This document shows, piece by piece, positions 32,218 to 41,791 of a stretch of 62,473 nucleotides of DNA. The DNA is taken from positions 1 through 62,473 of the forward strand of contig CAMDKM010000019.1 in assembly GCA_945900965.1 (NCBI GenBank), given 5' to 3'. The stretch comes from Bordetella parapertussis. GTDB lineage: Bacteria; Pseudomonadota; Gammaproteobacteria; Burkholderiales; JACQAP01. A model generated the notes under the pieces. The model saw only the letters and a list, made by a program, of their open reading frames with translations. It was not told where the DNA came from and did not search any database. The position numbers were made by a program, and so were the translations under genes. Each line of letters opens with the position of its first letter. Position 1 is the stretch's first letter.

Positions 32218-33156
32218 ATGGGCTCATTGCGCACACTGTTTAGCCGAAAAACCGCCAAAGATCTGATGGCAGTCAACCTTTTGGGCACCCAAGTGGAAGT
32301 TGCGCGTATTCGCCGTCATGCGGGGCAGCAGCCAAGGGTGGAAGTGTGCACCCGGTATTCCGGGGAGGGAGCAGAACGCTTACAGGCATTGCGCAGGGAA
32401 TGGCGCCTGGATCGGCAGTACTGTTCCACCCTGCTTCCCGTGGGCCGATATCAGATCCAGTCCGTGGAGGCCCCGGCTGTTCCGGAGGCCGAATTAAAGG
32501 CGGCGGTGCGCTGGCGCATGAAGGATTATCTCGACTACCCAGTGGAGTCGGCCGTCATCGATGTTCTGCCAGTGCCGAGCCGGACCACCGGGAGCCGCCC
32601 GAATTTGGTCTATGCGGTTTCAGCCCGCAGCGCCGACATCAAATTGACCATGGACCTGTTTTCGCGTGCCAAGCTCAACCTGCAAGTCATCGAAATTCCG
32701 GAAATGGCCCAACGCAACCTGGCGGCGCTGTTTGAAACCGACCAACGTGCTCTGGCGATGCTGAGCTTTTCCTCCGACGGCGGATTGTTGACTTTCAGCG
32801 CGCGCGGCGAGTTGTACCTGTCCCGTCGCATTGAAGTTACGCTGGAGCAATTGGTTGATTCCGGCGCCGAAGCGCGCCAGCTCCTGTGCGAGCGCATCGC
32901 GCTGGAGCTGCAGCGCTCGCTCGACAATTTCGACCGCCAGCACAACGAGGTGCCTGTCAGCCGCTTGCTGCTTGCGCCGCTTCCCGCCCAGGTCGGGCTG
33001 GCGGAATATCTTGCCGGCAATCTGTCGGCAAAGGCGGAAATGGTCGATCTGGGCGAGGTGCTTGATTTCGAGGAGACTCCCCAGCTACGCGAGGCGGGCG
33101 AGCAACTCGCGCATTGGCAGGCACTGGGCACAGCCTTGCGCCTCGAGGCGGCCTGA
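32218..33156 (+). CDS. mshI: MSHA biogenesis protein MshI (PilM-like)
   Basis: 312 residues from ATG 32218, which gives the typical MGSLRTLFSRK start; an ATG at 32176 is also open. PilM/ActM-like fold: LMAVNLLGTQVEVARI, VPEAELKAAVRWRMKDYLDYPVESAVIDVLPVP, and IALELQRSLDNFDRQ. By analogy it recruits PilN/PilO-type proteins to the inner-membrane platform. No actin-like ATP site motif is obvious beyond the family pattern. It heads the second half of the msh locus. Confidence 0.85.
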   Translation: MGSLRTLFSRKTAKDLMAVNLLGTQVEVARIRRHAGQQPRVEVCTRYSGEGAERLQALRREWRLDRQYCSTLLPVGRYQIQSVEAPAVPEAELKAAVRWRMKDYLDYPVESAVIDVLPVPSRTTGSRPNLVYAVSARSADIKLTMDLFSRAKLNLQVIEIPEMAQRNLAALFETDQRALAMLSFSSDGGLLTFSARGELYLSRRIEVTLEQLVDSGAEARQLLCERIALELQRSLDNFDRQHNEVPVSRLLLAPLPAQVGLAEYLAGNLSAKAEMVDLGEVLDFEETPQLREAGEQLAHWQALGTALRLEAA

Positions 33157-33173
33157 GCCGATCCGCGGTAATC

Positions 33174-33821
33174 ATGGCACGGCAAATCAATCTCTACGAT
33201 CCCGCTCTGGAAGAGCATCGCGATTCCTGGTCGCTACGAAATACTGCCCTTGGCTGGGTGATGCTGGTCATGGTGGGCGGAGTTTGGGCCGCCTACGCGC
33301 AATATTGGCTGCGTTCAGCGCAGGTACAGGAGCGAAACCTGGCGGCGATCGTCACCGGCGCCCGCGCGGACAGTCAAAAGGTCTCGGCACTGCTTGCCGA
33401 GCACAGGCGCAATCCCGCCGTTGCCGCGAAAATTGCTGCGCTTGAGCAGCAAGTCAAAGGCCGTCAGGAAGCGATGAGAATCCTGCAAGGCGGCGGCCTT
33501 GGGGATACGCGGGGGTTCTCGGAATATCTGCGGGCGTTCGCCAGACAATCCTTCGAGGGCATCTGGCTCACCGGCCTGAAAATCGGCGCCAGCGGCCGTG
33601 ATATCGCCGTCGAAGGGCGTGCACTGGATGCCGAATTTGTGCCCAATTATCTGAGGCGACTCAGCGGCGAAAGCATCATGCAGGGGCATACGTTTTCGCA
33701 GCTCATGATCCAGTTGCCAAAACCGGAAGGCGCCGGCAAGCCGGAAACGAATCCGCCATTCGTGGAATTTCGGCTCTCTGCCATACCGGGCGTCGGGTCA
33801 ACGACTGTGGGGGCGCAATGA
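33174..33821 (+). CDS. PilN-like inner-membrane assembly protein
   Basis: 215 residues from ATG 33174. ARQINLYDPALEEHR at the N-terminus (PilN signature INLY), one membrane helix LGWVMLVMVGGVWAAYAQYW, a coiled coil (residues 45-95, VSALLAEHRRNPAVAAKIAALEQQV) and a ferredoxin-like C-terminal domain. It follows mshI and overlaps mshJ by 4 bp. In MSHA loci this function sits within or next to MshI. Whether it is named mshI2 or PilN-like is arbitrary. Confidence 0.82.
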   Translation: MARQINLYDPALEEHRDSWSLRNTALGWVMLVMVGGVWAAYAQYWLRSAQVQERNLAAIVTGARADSQKVSALLAEHRRNPAVAAKIAALEQQVKGRQEAMRILQGGGLGDTRGFSEYLRAFARQSFEGIWLTGLKIGASGRDIAVEGRALDAEFVPNYLRRLSGESIMQGHTFSQLMIQLPKPEGAGKPETNPPFVEFRLSAIPGVGSTTVGAQ

Positions 33822-34501
33822 AGCAGGCTTGGGAAAAGCTGGCCGTGCGCTTCCAGGCCCGGAAAGTGCGCGAACGATTCATGGTGTTTGCCGCTGGTGC
33901 GGCGCTGATTGTTCTAGTTGTTTTCGAGGTGGCGATCGACGATGCGCGGCAACGGCAGAAAGCATCGCGGCTCAATATTGACCGCCACCAGGCGGAAGTA
34001 GCACAACTGCAAAAACAAAATGCCGAAATGGCCCGCTTGCTGGCGACCGATCCGGAAGCCGTCGAGCGGCAGCAGATCGACGAATTGAAGCGGCAGCTTG
34101 CCGCCTTCGATACGGAGTTGCATGACGTACAGCAGAAGCTGGTTCCACCCGACCAGATGGCCCGAGTGCTGGAAGATTTGCTCAAGGGTGAATCCGGCGT
34201 GCGGCTGGTCCGACTTCGCACCTTGCCGGCCACGGCGTTGGGCGACCCCGAACCCGACAACGCGGCGGCCGGCGTGGCCGCGCCCGGACGGCGGAGCGTC
34301 AACCCGGTCTTCAAGCACGGCATCGAATTGACGCTGGAAGGCGGCTATCTCTCCCTGGTCGCCTATCAATCGAAACTGGAAAAACTACCCTGGCGGATGT
34401 TTTTTGCCCATGCCCACATTGACTCCACCGTCTATCCCAAGGCCACCATGACGGTCACCGTGTACACACTCAGCCTGGAGGAAACATGGTTGGTTGTATG
34501 A
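33818..34501 (+). CDS. mshJ: MSHA biogenesis protein MshJ (PilO-like)
   Basis: 227 residues. One membrane helix MVFAAGAALIVLVVFEVAI, then a coiled coil (ASRLNIDRHQAEVAQLQKQN...) and a PilO/GspM-like periplasmic domain: RVLEDLLKGESGVRLVRLRTLP and HGIELTLEGGYLSLVAYQSKLEKLPWRMFFAHAHIDS. Partner of the PilN-like protein in an inner-membrane complex. Overlaps mshK slightly. Confidence 0.84.
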   Translation: MKQAWEKLAVRFQARKVRERFMVFAAGAALIVLVVFEVAIDDARQRQKASRLNIDRHQAEVAQLQKQNAEMARLLATDPEAVERQQIDELKRQLAAFDTELHDVQQKLVPPDQMARVLEDLLKGESGVRLVRLRTLPATALGDPEPDNAAAGVAAPGRRSVNPVFKHGIELTLEGGYLSLVAYQSKLEKLPWRMFFAHAHIDSTVYPKATMTVTVYTLSLEETWLVV

Positions 34502-34935
34502 ACGTTGTTTGCGGGGTGACTCTTGGGGTCGCGACCTTCGTTTTTTATCCGAGCACCGCGTCCGCGCAGGATCTGCGCGACCCCACTCGTCCGGCCGTTC
34601 ATCGAGATGAGACCAGGGTCGTCACGTCAAGCCGGGTGGATTCCTGGACGCTGCAGTCAGTGTTGATTTCGCCCGATCGTCGTTACGCGATCATCAATGG
34701 TCATATTGTGGCGCCCGGTGAATGGGTGAACGGGGCTTTGCTGCTGGAGGTGGCGGAAGGCAGCGCGACGCTACGCACGTCCGAGGGCCGCAAAATCCTC
34801 AATCTGTATCCGCGCGTGACAGGCCGAGCCTTCGCGGCGAGGCAGCGGGGCATCGTTCAAACGTATGCCGAGTCTTCCCCCGACCCGAAACAATTGTTTA
34901 AGTCCGGCGCCTCCGGGCCGCAATCTAAACCATGA
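34498..34935 (+). CDS. mshK: MSHA biogenesis protein MshK
   Basis: 145 residues from ATG 34498, which overlaps the mshJ stop as ATGA; the ATG at 34486 is also open. Signal peptide VTLGVATFVFYPSTASA. The motif RDPTRP and the LQSVLISPDRRYAIINGHIVAPGEWVNGA segment are like the PilP/GspC HR domain and MshK. Periplasmic; would link the inner-membrane complex to the secretin. Overlaps mshL by 4 bp. Confidence 0.82.
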   Translation: MNVVCGVTLGVATFVFYPSTASAQDLRDPTRPAVHRDETRVVTSSRVDSWTLQSVLISPDRRYAIINGHIVAPGEWVNGALLLEVAEGSATLRTSEGRKILNLYPRVTGRAFAARQRGIVQTYAESSPDPKQLFKSGASGPQSKP

Positions 34936-36659
34936 AACCAATATTGATCGAACGGATTCGACCCGTGCTCTTGATGTTGCTCGCGGGCTGCGCCAACCTC
35001 GAGCGCGGCCCGGATTTCGCGCACGCACGCAAAGAGATGGCGGCGGCAGCGCGAGAAAAACCGGCCCCGGCTCCGGCCGACGCCATCGGCGAGGCTCTGC
35101 TGCCACCCCTGGTCGTGGAAATGCCGAAAGTCGACACTCGTCCGATCGAGAGGCGATTCGACCTGGCTGTGAACAAGGCGCCGGCCGCCGAGGTTTTTAT
35201 GTCGATCGTTTCGGGCACCCGTTACAGCATGGTGGTGCATCCCGGGGTCAAGGACCCGATTTCGGTCAAATTGCGCGACGTCACCGTGTTGGAAGCCCTG
35301 GACACCCTCCGGGAAATGTACGGATACGAATACAAGTTGCAGGGCATGCGGGTGCTGGTGGAGCCCTTGAGCATGCAAACCCGCGTGTTCCAGGTGAACT
35401 ACCTGATGAGCCAGCGCAGAGGCAAAACCGAAGTCAGGGTCACCTCGGGCGCAATTTCCGATTCCGCAGGCGCCCCCGCTCCGGGCGCGGGGACTGCGGC
35501 GAACGCACCCGGCGTACAGGCGTTGGAAAGCAGTCGAATCAGCACCAGCTCCAACAACGACTTCTGGACCGAGATCAGCGCGTCGCTCAAGGCAATCGTC
35601 GGAACCGAAAACGGGCGCAATGTGGTGATCAGCCCGCAGGCGGGCGTTATCGTGGTCAAAGCCTTTCCCGCCGAGTTGCGCAATGTGGCGGAGTTCCTCC
35701 GGACCATGCAGGTCGTGGTGGAACGCCAGGTCATGCTCGAAGCGAAGATCATCGAGGTCCAACTCTCCGATTCGCACCAGACCGGGGTTAACTGGGCCGC
35801 ATTTACCCAGGGCGCCAACAGCCGCTTTGCCGGCGGGGTCGTGGGGCCGGGCACTGCGTTGTCGCCGAATGGAACGATCTCCGCCTTCACCGGCCGTAAT
35901 GGCGATGGCACCGTGTCGGCAAATTCGCTGTTGCAGTCAAACCCCGCCGCTCCGGGATCGATTGCGAGTGACCTCGGAGCGGCGGGAAGTCTGCTCGGGC
36001 TGGCGTTTCAGACGGGCAGTTTTGCCGCGCTGGTGACGTTCCTGGAAACCCAGGGCAATTTGCAGGTGCTGTCCAGTCCGCGGATCGCAACCTTGAACAA
36101 TCAGAAAGCGGTCCTCAAGGTGGGCACCGACGAATTTTTCGTCACCAACATCACCACCAACACCAGCACCACCGGCACAACCAGCACCCAGTCTCCCACC
36201 ATTACGGTATCGCCGTTTTTCTCCGGCGTTGCGCTCGACGTCACACCGCAAATCGATGCGAACAACCAGATCATCCTTCATGTGCATCCCTCGGTATCGA
36301 GCGTGGTGGAAAAAACCAAGAACATCGATTTGGGTACCTCCGGGAATTTTCGCTTGCCGCTGGCCTCCAGCACGATCAGCGAAAGCGACACGGTGGTGCG
36401 GGTTTCCAATGGCAACATTGTCGCCATCGGTGGCTTGATGAAGGAAGTTCAGGGGCGGGACGTGAGCCAGGTTCCAGGGCTGGGCAACCTGCCAGTGGTG
36501 GGCAATCTGTTTGGCAGCAAGCGCCGATCCTCGGTTAAGAGCGAACTGGTGATTCTGCTCAAACCGACGGTAATAGAAAGCGATGCAAGCTGGCGTCGGG
36601 ATATACTGGATACCGCAAATCGCATTGACGCCTACGAACTGAGTGACCGAAGCAAATAA
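34932..36659 (+). CDS. mshL: MSHA secretin MshL, lipoprotein
   Basis: 575 residues. Lipoprotein signal VLLMLLAGC. N-terminal N0/STN-like domain (FDLAVNKAPAAEVFMSIVSGTRYSMVVHP), an N1-type repeat around residue 215-260, then the secretin beta-domain (about residues 330-560): FQTGSFAALVTFLETQGNLQVLSSPRIATLNNQ and VVRVSNGNIVAIGGLMKE, ending VPGLGNLPVVGNLF. It forms the outer-membrane pore for the pilus. The Thr/Ser-rich loop TTNTSTTGTTSTQS is probably the secretin gate region. Confidence 0.93.
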   Translation: MKPILIERIRPVLLMLLAGCANLERGPDFAHARKEMAAAAREKPAPAPADAIGEALLPPLVVEMPKVDTRPIERRFDLAVNKAPAAEVFMSIVSGTRYSMVVHPGVKDPISVKLRDVTVLEALDTLREMYGYEYKLQGMRVLVEPLSMQTRVFQVNYLMSQRRGKTEVRVTSGAISDSAGAPAPGAGTAANAPGVQALESSRISTSSNNDFWTEISASLKAIVGTENGRNVVISPQAGVIVVKAFPAELRNVAEFLRTMQVVVERQVMLEAKIIEVQLSDSHQTGVNWAAFTQGANSRFAGGVVGPGTALSPNGTISAFTGRNGDGTVSANSLLQSNPAAPGSIASDLGAAGSLLGLAFQTGSFAALVTFLETQGNLQVLSSPRIATLNNQKAVLKVGTDEFFVTNITTNTSTTGTTSTQSPTITVSPFFSGVALDVTPQIDANNQIILHVHPSVSSVVEKTKNIDLGTSGNFRLPLASSTISESDTVVRVSNGNIVAIGGLMKEVQGRDVSQVPGLGNLPVVGNLFGSKRRSSVKSELVILLKPTVIESDASWRRDILDTANRIDAYELSDRSK

Positions 36660-36756
36660 AACGACGTCCCGTTGTTCACCGCCCCCGCGTCGGAATTTCT
36701 TGTCAGCCGCGATGGCCGAGCGTCGGCATTGCGCCTGCCAGCGGCAAGCCTGACGG

Positions 36757-37650
36757 ATGTATCGCTCCCACTTCGGGCTGCGCGAAGTACCCTTCGGGCT
36801 CACGCCGGACACTTCGTTTGCCTTTGCCTGCACGCCACACCAACAGGCCTTGAATACCTTGCTGGTGGCGGTGGCCAATGGCGAGGGATTCATCAAGATC
36901 ACTGGCGAAGTGGGGCTGGGGAAAACCTTGTTGTGCCGGCGCTTCCTCTCGCAGCTGGAAGGCGATTTTGTGACCGCGTATATCGCGGATCCTCTGCTGG
37001 ATTCCCTTGGTTTGCTGCGCGCGCTTGCCGAGGAATTGCGACTGCCGGTTACTCGAGAGGATGATCGATCCGCGCTGGTCAAGACCTTGCATCATGCCTT
37101 GCTCGACCATGCGCGAGGAGGGCGCAGGGTGGTGGTTTGTGTGGACGAAGCCCAGGCTATTCCCCTGGAAACCCTGGAATCGCTGCGCCTGCTATCCAAC
37201 CTGGAGACCGAAAAACGCAAGCTGTTCCAGGTGGTGATGTTCGGGCAGCCGGAACTCGATGTGAAACTTGCCGAGCCCTCGGTGCGTCAACTCGAGCAAC
37301 GCATCACTTTTAATTACCGGCTTGGGCCACTGACCCGCCGCGAGGTCGAATATTACGTCGCCCACCGGCTGCGCATGGCGGGATACGTGGGCGAGCCGCT
37401 GTTTGGCAGCGGGGCGATCAATGCCCTTTTTCGCGCCAGCGGGGGCGTGCCGCGCTTGATTAACGTGATTGCGCACAAGGCGATGCTGGCTGCGTTCGGC
37501 GAGGGCCACCATCGGATCTCGGTCAAACATGTGGGCAGGGCGGTCCGCGATACGCCGGCCTCCCGTGCTACGCGACACCTGGGCCTGCTGGCATTTGGCG
37601 CGTCGGCTGCCGCGGTTCTGGTCGTTCTGCTTTGGTATTTTGTGCAATGA
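36757..37650 (+). CDS. mshM: MSHA biogenesis ATPase MshM (ExeA-like)
   Basis: 297 residues. YRSHFGLREVPFGLTPDTSFAF is the ExeA/MshM start. Walker A GEVGLGKT near residue 50, Walker B VVVCVDEAQAIP near residue 127, sensor segment VVMFGQPELDVKL. A single C-terminal hydrophobic helix (LLAFGASAAAVLVVLLWYF) anchors it to the inner membrane. In Aeromonas ExeA helps secretin assembly through peptidoglycan, so a similar role is inferred. Overlaps mshN by 4 bp. Confidence 0.9.
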   Translation: MYRSHFGLREVPFGLTPDTSFAFACTPHQQALNTLLVAVANGEGFIKITGEVGLGKTLLCRRFLSQLEGDFVTAYIADPLLDSLGLLRALAEELRLPVTREDDRSALVKTLHHALLDHARGGRRVVVCVDEAQAIPLETLESLRLLSNLETEKRKLFQVVMFGQPELDVKLAEPSVRQLEQRITFNYRLGPLTRREVEYYVAHRLRMAGYVGEPLFGSGAINALFRASGGVPRLINVIAHKAMLAAFGEGHHRISVKHVGRAVRDTPASRATRHLGLLAFGASAAAVLVVLLWYFVQ

Positions 37651-38819
37651 GTTTAATCAATCAGGTTCTTCAGGATCTGGAAAAACGCCAGGCTGCGAGC
37701 CCGGAACCGGGTTCGCTGCCGCCTCATGTGCGGGTGGCGCAGCCGGGAACCGGAGGCGCGATGCGCGGCCGGGTGATTTGGCTCATTGCAGCATTGGCCC
37801 TGGCGGCCATTGCCGCGTATCTGTTTTACGCTTATCAGCGAGGCAGCGTGTTTGCTCCGTTGCAGCAACCTATACCGGCAGCAGTGGCGCCGGCGCCGCC
37901 GCCAACACCCGTCGCGCCGGTTGTATCCGCACCGCCAGAAATCGAAGCACAGTTCCAACCGGTCTCCCGTTTGTCGGACGAATTGGCGCGGATGCCTATT
38001 GAAAAGCCGGCGTCGGTAAAGGCGGCGCGACGCCCCCCGAGCAAGGAAATCCCGAAGCCCGCCCCGATCAAGCCCAAATCGGCGGGGCAGGAATCCGAAA
38101 AAGTAGACGTCCTGTCGATCGATCCCAAGGCGCCCACGCTACCGGAGACGACAAATATCGCGGCGGAACCGGCCGTTGCCGGGATTGGCACCGACGCGTC
38201 CAACTTGATCGATAAACAAATGCGGGACCCCACCGCGCAGCAACGCGCGGAGCTCGCTTTTCGGCATGGCGCGGACCTGATGCGCGAGGGACAGATCGGC
38301 GTGGCGGAAACGGAATTTCGGCAGGCGCTGAAGGAGGATGTGTACCATGGAGGAGCACGTCAGGCACTGCTTGGTCTGTTGCTCAAGGCGGGGCGCAACA
38401 ACGACGCGGAACAACTGTTGCGCAGTACCGTCGCACTGGACCCGACCCAGCCGCGTTACGCCATGATGCTGGCGCGCCTGGAAGTCGCGCGCGGGGATCT
38501 GAAGGCCAGTATCAATACCCTGGCCACAGCCTTGCCCCATGTGCATTCCGATGCGGAGTTTTACGGTTTTCTGGCGGCTTTGCTGCAGCGGGACGGCAGG
38601 CACCGGGAAGCGACGGATTATTATCAGGCGGCCTTGCATCTCGTGCCCGGCAACGGCATCTGGATGATGGGTATGGGCATATCATTGCGAGCGGCGAACC
38701 AGCCCGCGGAGGCGCGGGAGTTTTTCCAGCGCGCACTTGATACCCAACAACTCAAACCGGAACTGAAGGAATTCGTCGAGCGCCAGTTAAGCGAATTGGC
38801 CGCCGCCAAAACGCCCTGA
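37647..38819 (+). CDS. mshN: MSHA biogenesis TPR protein MshN
   Basis: 390 residues. MSLINQVLQDLEKRQ is the MshN signature N-terminus, followed by a membrane helix (VIWLIAALALAAIAAYLFYAY, about residues 45-65), a long Pro/Ala-rich linker (about 70-190) and C-terminal tetratricopeptide repeats (ELAFRHGADLMREGQIGVAETEFRQAL, NNDAEQLLRSTVALDP and three more). The TPR part lies in the periplasm and likely contacts the secretin or peptidoglycan. Last gene of the msh locus, convergent with comF. Confidence 0.9.
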   Translation: MSLINQVLQDLEKRQAASPEPGSLPPHVRVAQPGTGGAMRGRVIWLIAALALAAIAAYLFYAYQRGSVFAPLQQPIPAAVAPAPPPTPVAPVVSAPPEIEAQFQPVSRLSDELARMPIEKPASVKAARRPPSKEIPKPAPIKPKSAGQESEKVDVLSIDPKAPTLPETTNIAAEPAVAGIGTDASNLIDKQMRDPTAQQRAELAFRHGADLMREGQIGVAETEFRQALKEDVYHGGARQALLGLLLKAGRNNDAEQLLRSTVALDPTQPRYAMMLARLEVARGDLKASINTLATALPHVHSDAEFYGFLAALLQRDGRHREATDYYQAALHLVPGNGIWMMGMGISLRAANQPAEAREFFQRALDTQQLKPELKEFVERQLSELAAAKTP

Positions 38820-38829
38820 ATTCCATTGC

Positions 38830-39546
38830 CTATGCGGGCCGTGGCGTGCGGGCGGCGATCCATCCGACAACTTCGCGCGCCCCTTGGCGCTTGAGTGTCC
38901 TGGCCAGTTCGTTCAGCGTGGCGCCGGTTGTCAGCACGTCATCAATGACTGCGATGTTTTTTCCCCGAATTTCCCGCCCACAGACATAGGCGTTGCGCAC
39001 GTTGGCAGCGCGGCGTTCCCACGGTAGCGATGTTTGGGAAGCCGTATGACGAATGCGTTGGCAGGCGGTGGCGTCGATGGCCATCCCAAATTCGGCAATC
39101 AGCAGGCGGCCGATTTCCAGGGCCTGATTAAAACCCCGTTCGGCAAGGCGTTCGTTCGACAAAGGCATCGGCAGCACCAGATCGGGATAGTCTTCGGCCT
39201 CCAGCGCGTCGGCGAGCAAGACGGCCAGCGGCCGGGCGCAAGCTAACTGGCCGCGATACTTCAATCCCTGGATCAGCAGGTCCACCGGGTGCGCATAACT
39301 CAGAACCGCGACCACGCGATCATAGGCGGGCGGATGGCTCAAACAGCGCCCGCAGATGTCCTTGCCGGGTCCCGGCACCGCGCAGATGGGGCAGCGCGTG
39401 GTTGGCAGGTGCGGGAGATCCGCAAAACAGCCGTCACAAAGACCGTTGTCGCGGGCGCCGGCCCCGCATAACAGGCAGGCAGCGGCGGTCCAGCGGCGCG
39501 CCACGGACAAACAGTCGTCAAAAAAATTTCCGTCGAGATTTGACAA
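38830..39546 (-). CDS. ComF family phosphoribosyltransferase-like protein
   Basis: 238 residues. N-terminal zinc ribbon-like cysteines (CLLCG...CDGCF...CPICAV...CGRCL) and a PRTase domain with the PRPP loop [43 protein letters not shown] is the ComF/GntX motif. In competent bacteria ComF helps import of DNA; in others (GntX) the role is less clear. It converges with mshN and diverges from bioB with a 62-bp gap that would hold both promoters. Confidence 0.9.
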   Translation of the reverse strand: MSNLDGNFFDDCLSVARRWTAAACLLCGAGARDNGLCDGCFADLPHLPTTRCPICAVPGPGKDICGRCLSHPPAYDRVVAVLSYAHPVDLLIQGLKYRGQLACARPLAVLLADALEAEDYPDLVLPMPLSNERLAERGFNQALEIGRLLIAEFGMAIDATACQRIRHTASQTSLPWERRAANVRNAYVCGREIRGKNIAVIDDVLTTGATLNELARTLKRQGAREVVGWIAARTPRPA

Positions 39547-39608
39547 AGAGGCTGGCTTCCCCGAGCATCTGCTCCCGCATGCCTATCCGGGCCGACAGGA
39601 TATTTATC

Positions 39609-40607
39609 ATGATGCACCATGGCGCAGAACTTCATCCAAAATCCCCCGTCTCGCGCAGCCAGCCGAGCTGGAGCAAGGAGCAGGTTGAAGCTTTGTTGGG
39701 CATGGCGTTTTCCGACTTGTTGTTCCAGGCCCAACAAGTCCATCGCCAGCATTTCCCGCCCAATGAAGTTCAGCTTTCAACCCTGTTATCGATCAAGACC
39801 GGCGGCTGCCCGGAAGACTGCGGCTATTGCCCGCAGGCCGCGAGATACCACACGACGGTGCAAAACCAGCCGCTGATGGCGGTTGAAGACGTGGTGAGCG
39901 CGGCCCGGGATGCAAAACAACGGGGCGCCTCGCGATTTTGCATGGGCGCGGCCTGGCGTGGGCCCAAGGAGCGCGACATCGAACGGGTGGCCGACATGGT
40001 CCGTGAGGTCAAGGCGCTGGGGCTGGAAACCTGCGCAACGCTGGGCATGCTCAAGGAAGGCCAGGCCGAAACCCTGCGTGAGGCCGGGCTGGATTACTAC
40101 AACCACAATCTTGATACGGACCCGGATTTCTACGGGGAAATCATTTCCACTCGCGGCCAGGATGAGCGGCTGGATACGCTGCATAAAGTCCGCAATGCGG
40201 GACTGCACGTCTGCTGCGGCGGTATTGTCGGCATGGGGGAGTCGCGCGCAGGGCGTGCCGCACTGATTGCCCAACTCGCCAATCTGGACCCGTATCCGGA
40301 AAGTGTGCCGATCAATAATCTGGTGCAGGTCGAAGGCACGCCTTTGCACGGCACTCCGAAACTCGATCCATTCGAATTTGTACGGACCATTGCTGCCGCG
40401 CGGATCACCATGCCGGCCGCGATGGTGCGTTTATCCGCCGGCCGCGAAGAGATGTCCGACGAGATGCAGGCGCTGTGTTTTCTGGCCGGGGCCAATTCGA
40501 TTTTCTATGGCGAAAAATTACTGACCACGGCCAACCCCCAGGCGCAACGCGATCGTGCGTTGTTCGATCGGTTGGGGCTGCGCCCCATGGCGGCAAGCGC
40601 AGGTTAG
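39609..40607 (+). CDS. bioB: Biotin synthase
   Basis: 332 residues from ATG 39609 (AGGA 8-9 bases upstream; a longer open frame overlapping comF is discarded). Radical-SAM enzyme that inserts sulfur into dethiobiotin. The cluster cysteines are in [16 protein letters not shown] (Cys67, 71, 74); [24 protein letters not shown] and RLSAGREEM with its arginine ligand to the [2Fe-2S] cluster are all present. First gene of bioBFCD. Confidence 0.96.
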   Translation: MMHHGAELHPKSPVSRSQPSWSKEQVEALLGMAFSDLLFQAQQVHRQHFPPNEVQLSTLLSIKTGGCPEDCGYCPQAARYHTTVQNQPLMAVEDVVSAARDAKQRGASRFCMGAAWRGPKERDIERVADMVREVKALGLETCATLGMLKEGQAETLREAGLDYYNHNLDTDPDFYGEIISTRGQDERLDTLHKVRNAGLHVCCGGIVGMGESRAGRAALIAQLANLDPYPESVPINNLVQVEGTPLHGTPKLDPFEFVRTIAAARITMPAAMVRLSAGREEMSDEMQALCFLAGANSIFYGEKLLTTANPQAQRDRALFDRLGLRPMAASAG

Positions 40608-40636
40608 CCTCGCCCATTCGAAGGGCGCAGCAAGAA

Positions 40637-41791
40637 ATGCGCGATGTGTCCGGCGAACTGGCCGATATCGAGGTGCGCGGACTGACACGTAAGCGCCGGA
40701 TGCTGGAGTCTGCCCAAGGCGTGCGCGTGGAAGTGGATGGCCGGCAATTCCTGTCTTTCTCCAGCAACGATTATCTTGGCCTGGCCGCCGATCCACGGGT
40801 AGTCGAGGCCTTGTGCGAAGGCGCGCGGCGCTACGGCGCCGGGGCCGGGGCTTCGCATCTGGCCGGGGGCCATCATCGAAGCCACGACACTCTGGAAAAG
40901 CAACTGGCGGTGCTGGTACAACAACCGCGTGCCCTGTTGTTTTCCAGCGGATATCTGGCAAACCTGGCGCTGGTGACCACGCTGGCCGGCCCTGACAGCG
41001 AAATTTTCGCCGATCGTCTGAATCACGCTTCGCTTAATGATGCCCTGATCCTGTCGCGGGCCAAATTTCGCCGCTATGCACACGGCCGGGTCGATGCCCT
41101 GGCGGGTCTGATGGAGAAGTCGCGCGCCCGGCACAAGCTGGTGATCACCGATGCGGTGTTCAGCATGGACGGGGATCTGGCGCCGCTGCGGGACATTGCC
41201 CTGCTCTGTCAGCGGCATGGCGCGCAATTAGTGGTCGATGACGCCCATGGCTTCGGGGTTCTCGGCAATGGCGGCGGCGCCTTGGTGCATCTGCAAGTGG
41301 TTTCGCCCGATCTGGTGTACATGGGAACCCTGGGCAAGGCCGCCGGAGTCAGCGGCGCTTTTGTCGCCGGCGCCAACGAAGTCATCGAACTGCTCATTCA
41401 GCGCGCCCGCAGTTATATCTACACCACGGCGGGATCGCCCGCGCTTGCCGTGGCGCTGGCAAGAAGCGTGGAGCTGATCCGCGACGAACCCTGGCGGCGG
41501 GAGCGCTTGCGGGAGCATGCCCAACATTTGTCGCGCGAGTTGCGCCTGCGCCGCTGGCGGCTGTTGGCCTCACCCACGGCCATTCAGCCGGTGATCATCG
41601 GTGGCAATGAGGAAGTGCTGGCGGCCAGCGAAATGTTGTTCACAAAGTGCCTGCTGGTGCCGGCGATTCGTCCGCCCACGGTCCCCAAAGCCACGGCCAG
41701 ATTGCGCATATCCCTGAGCGCGGCCCACACGCGGGAAGACGTTGCCCGGCTCATCGAAGTGTTGCAAGCGACCGAGGCGGCCCTGGCATGA
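40637..41791 (+). CDS. bioF: 8-Amino-7-oxononanoate synthase
   Basis: 384 residues from ATG 40637 (AAGGG 11 bases upstream). PLP enzyme that joins pimeloyl-ACP and alanine. SFSSNDYLGLAADPRV, GAGASHLAGGHHRSHDTLE, DDAHGFGVLG and the PLP lysine in MGTLGKAAGVSGAF are present. The last base pairs overlap bioC (ATGA). The upstream open frame inside bioB is not used. Confidence 0.96.
   Translation: MRDVSGELADIEVRGLTRKRRMLESAQGVRVEVDGRQFLSFSSNDYLGLAADPRVVEALCEGARRYGAGAGASHLAGGHHRSHDTLEKQLAVLVQQPRALLFSSGYLANLALVTTLAGPDSEIFADRLNHASLNDALILSRAKFRRYAHGRVDALAGLMEKSRARHKLVITDAVFSMDGDLAPLRDIALLCQRHGAQLVVDDAHGFGVLGNGGGALVHLQVVSPDLVYMGTLGKAAGVSGAFVAGANEVIELLIQRARSYIYTTAGSPALAVALARSVELIRDEPWRRERLREHAQHLSRELRLRRWRLLASPTAIQPVIIGGNEEVLAASEMLFTKCLLVPAIRPPTVPKATARLRISLSAAHTREDVARLIEVLQATEAALA

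Noticed and set aside
41647-41787. Upstream extension of bioC
   Set aside because: Lies inside bioF in another frame; the ATG overlapping the bioF stop gives the family's normal N-terminus.
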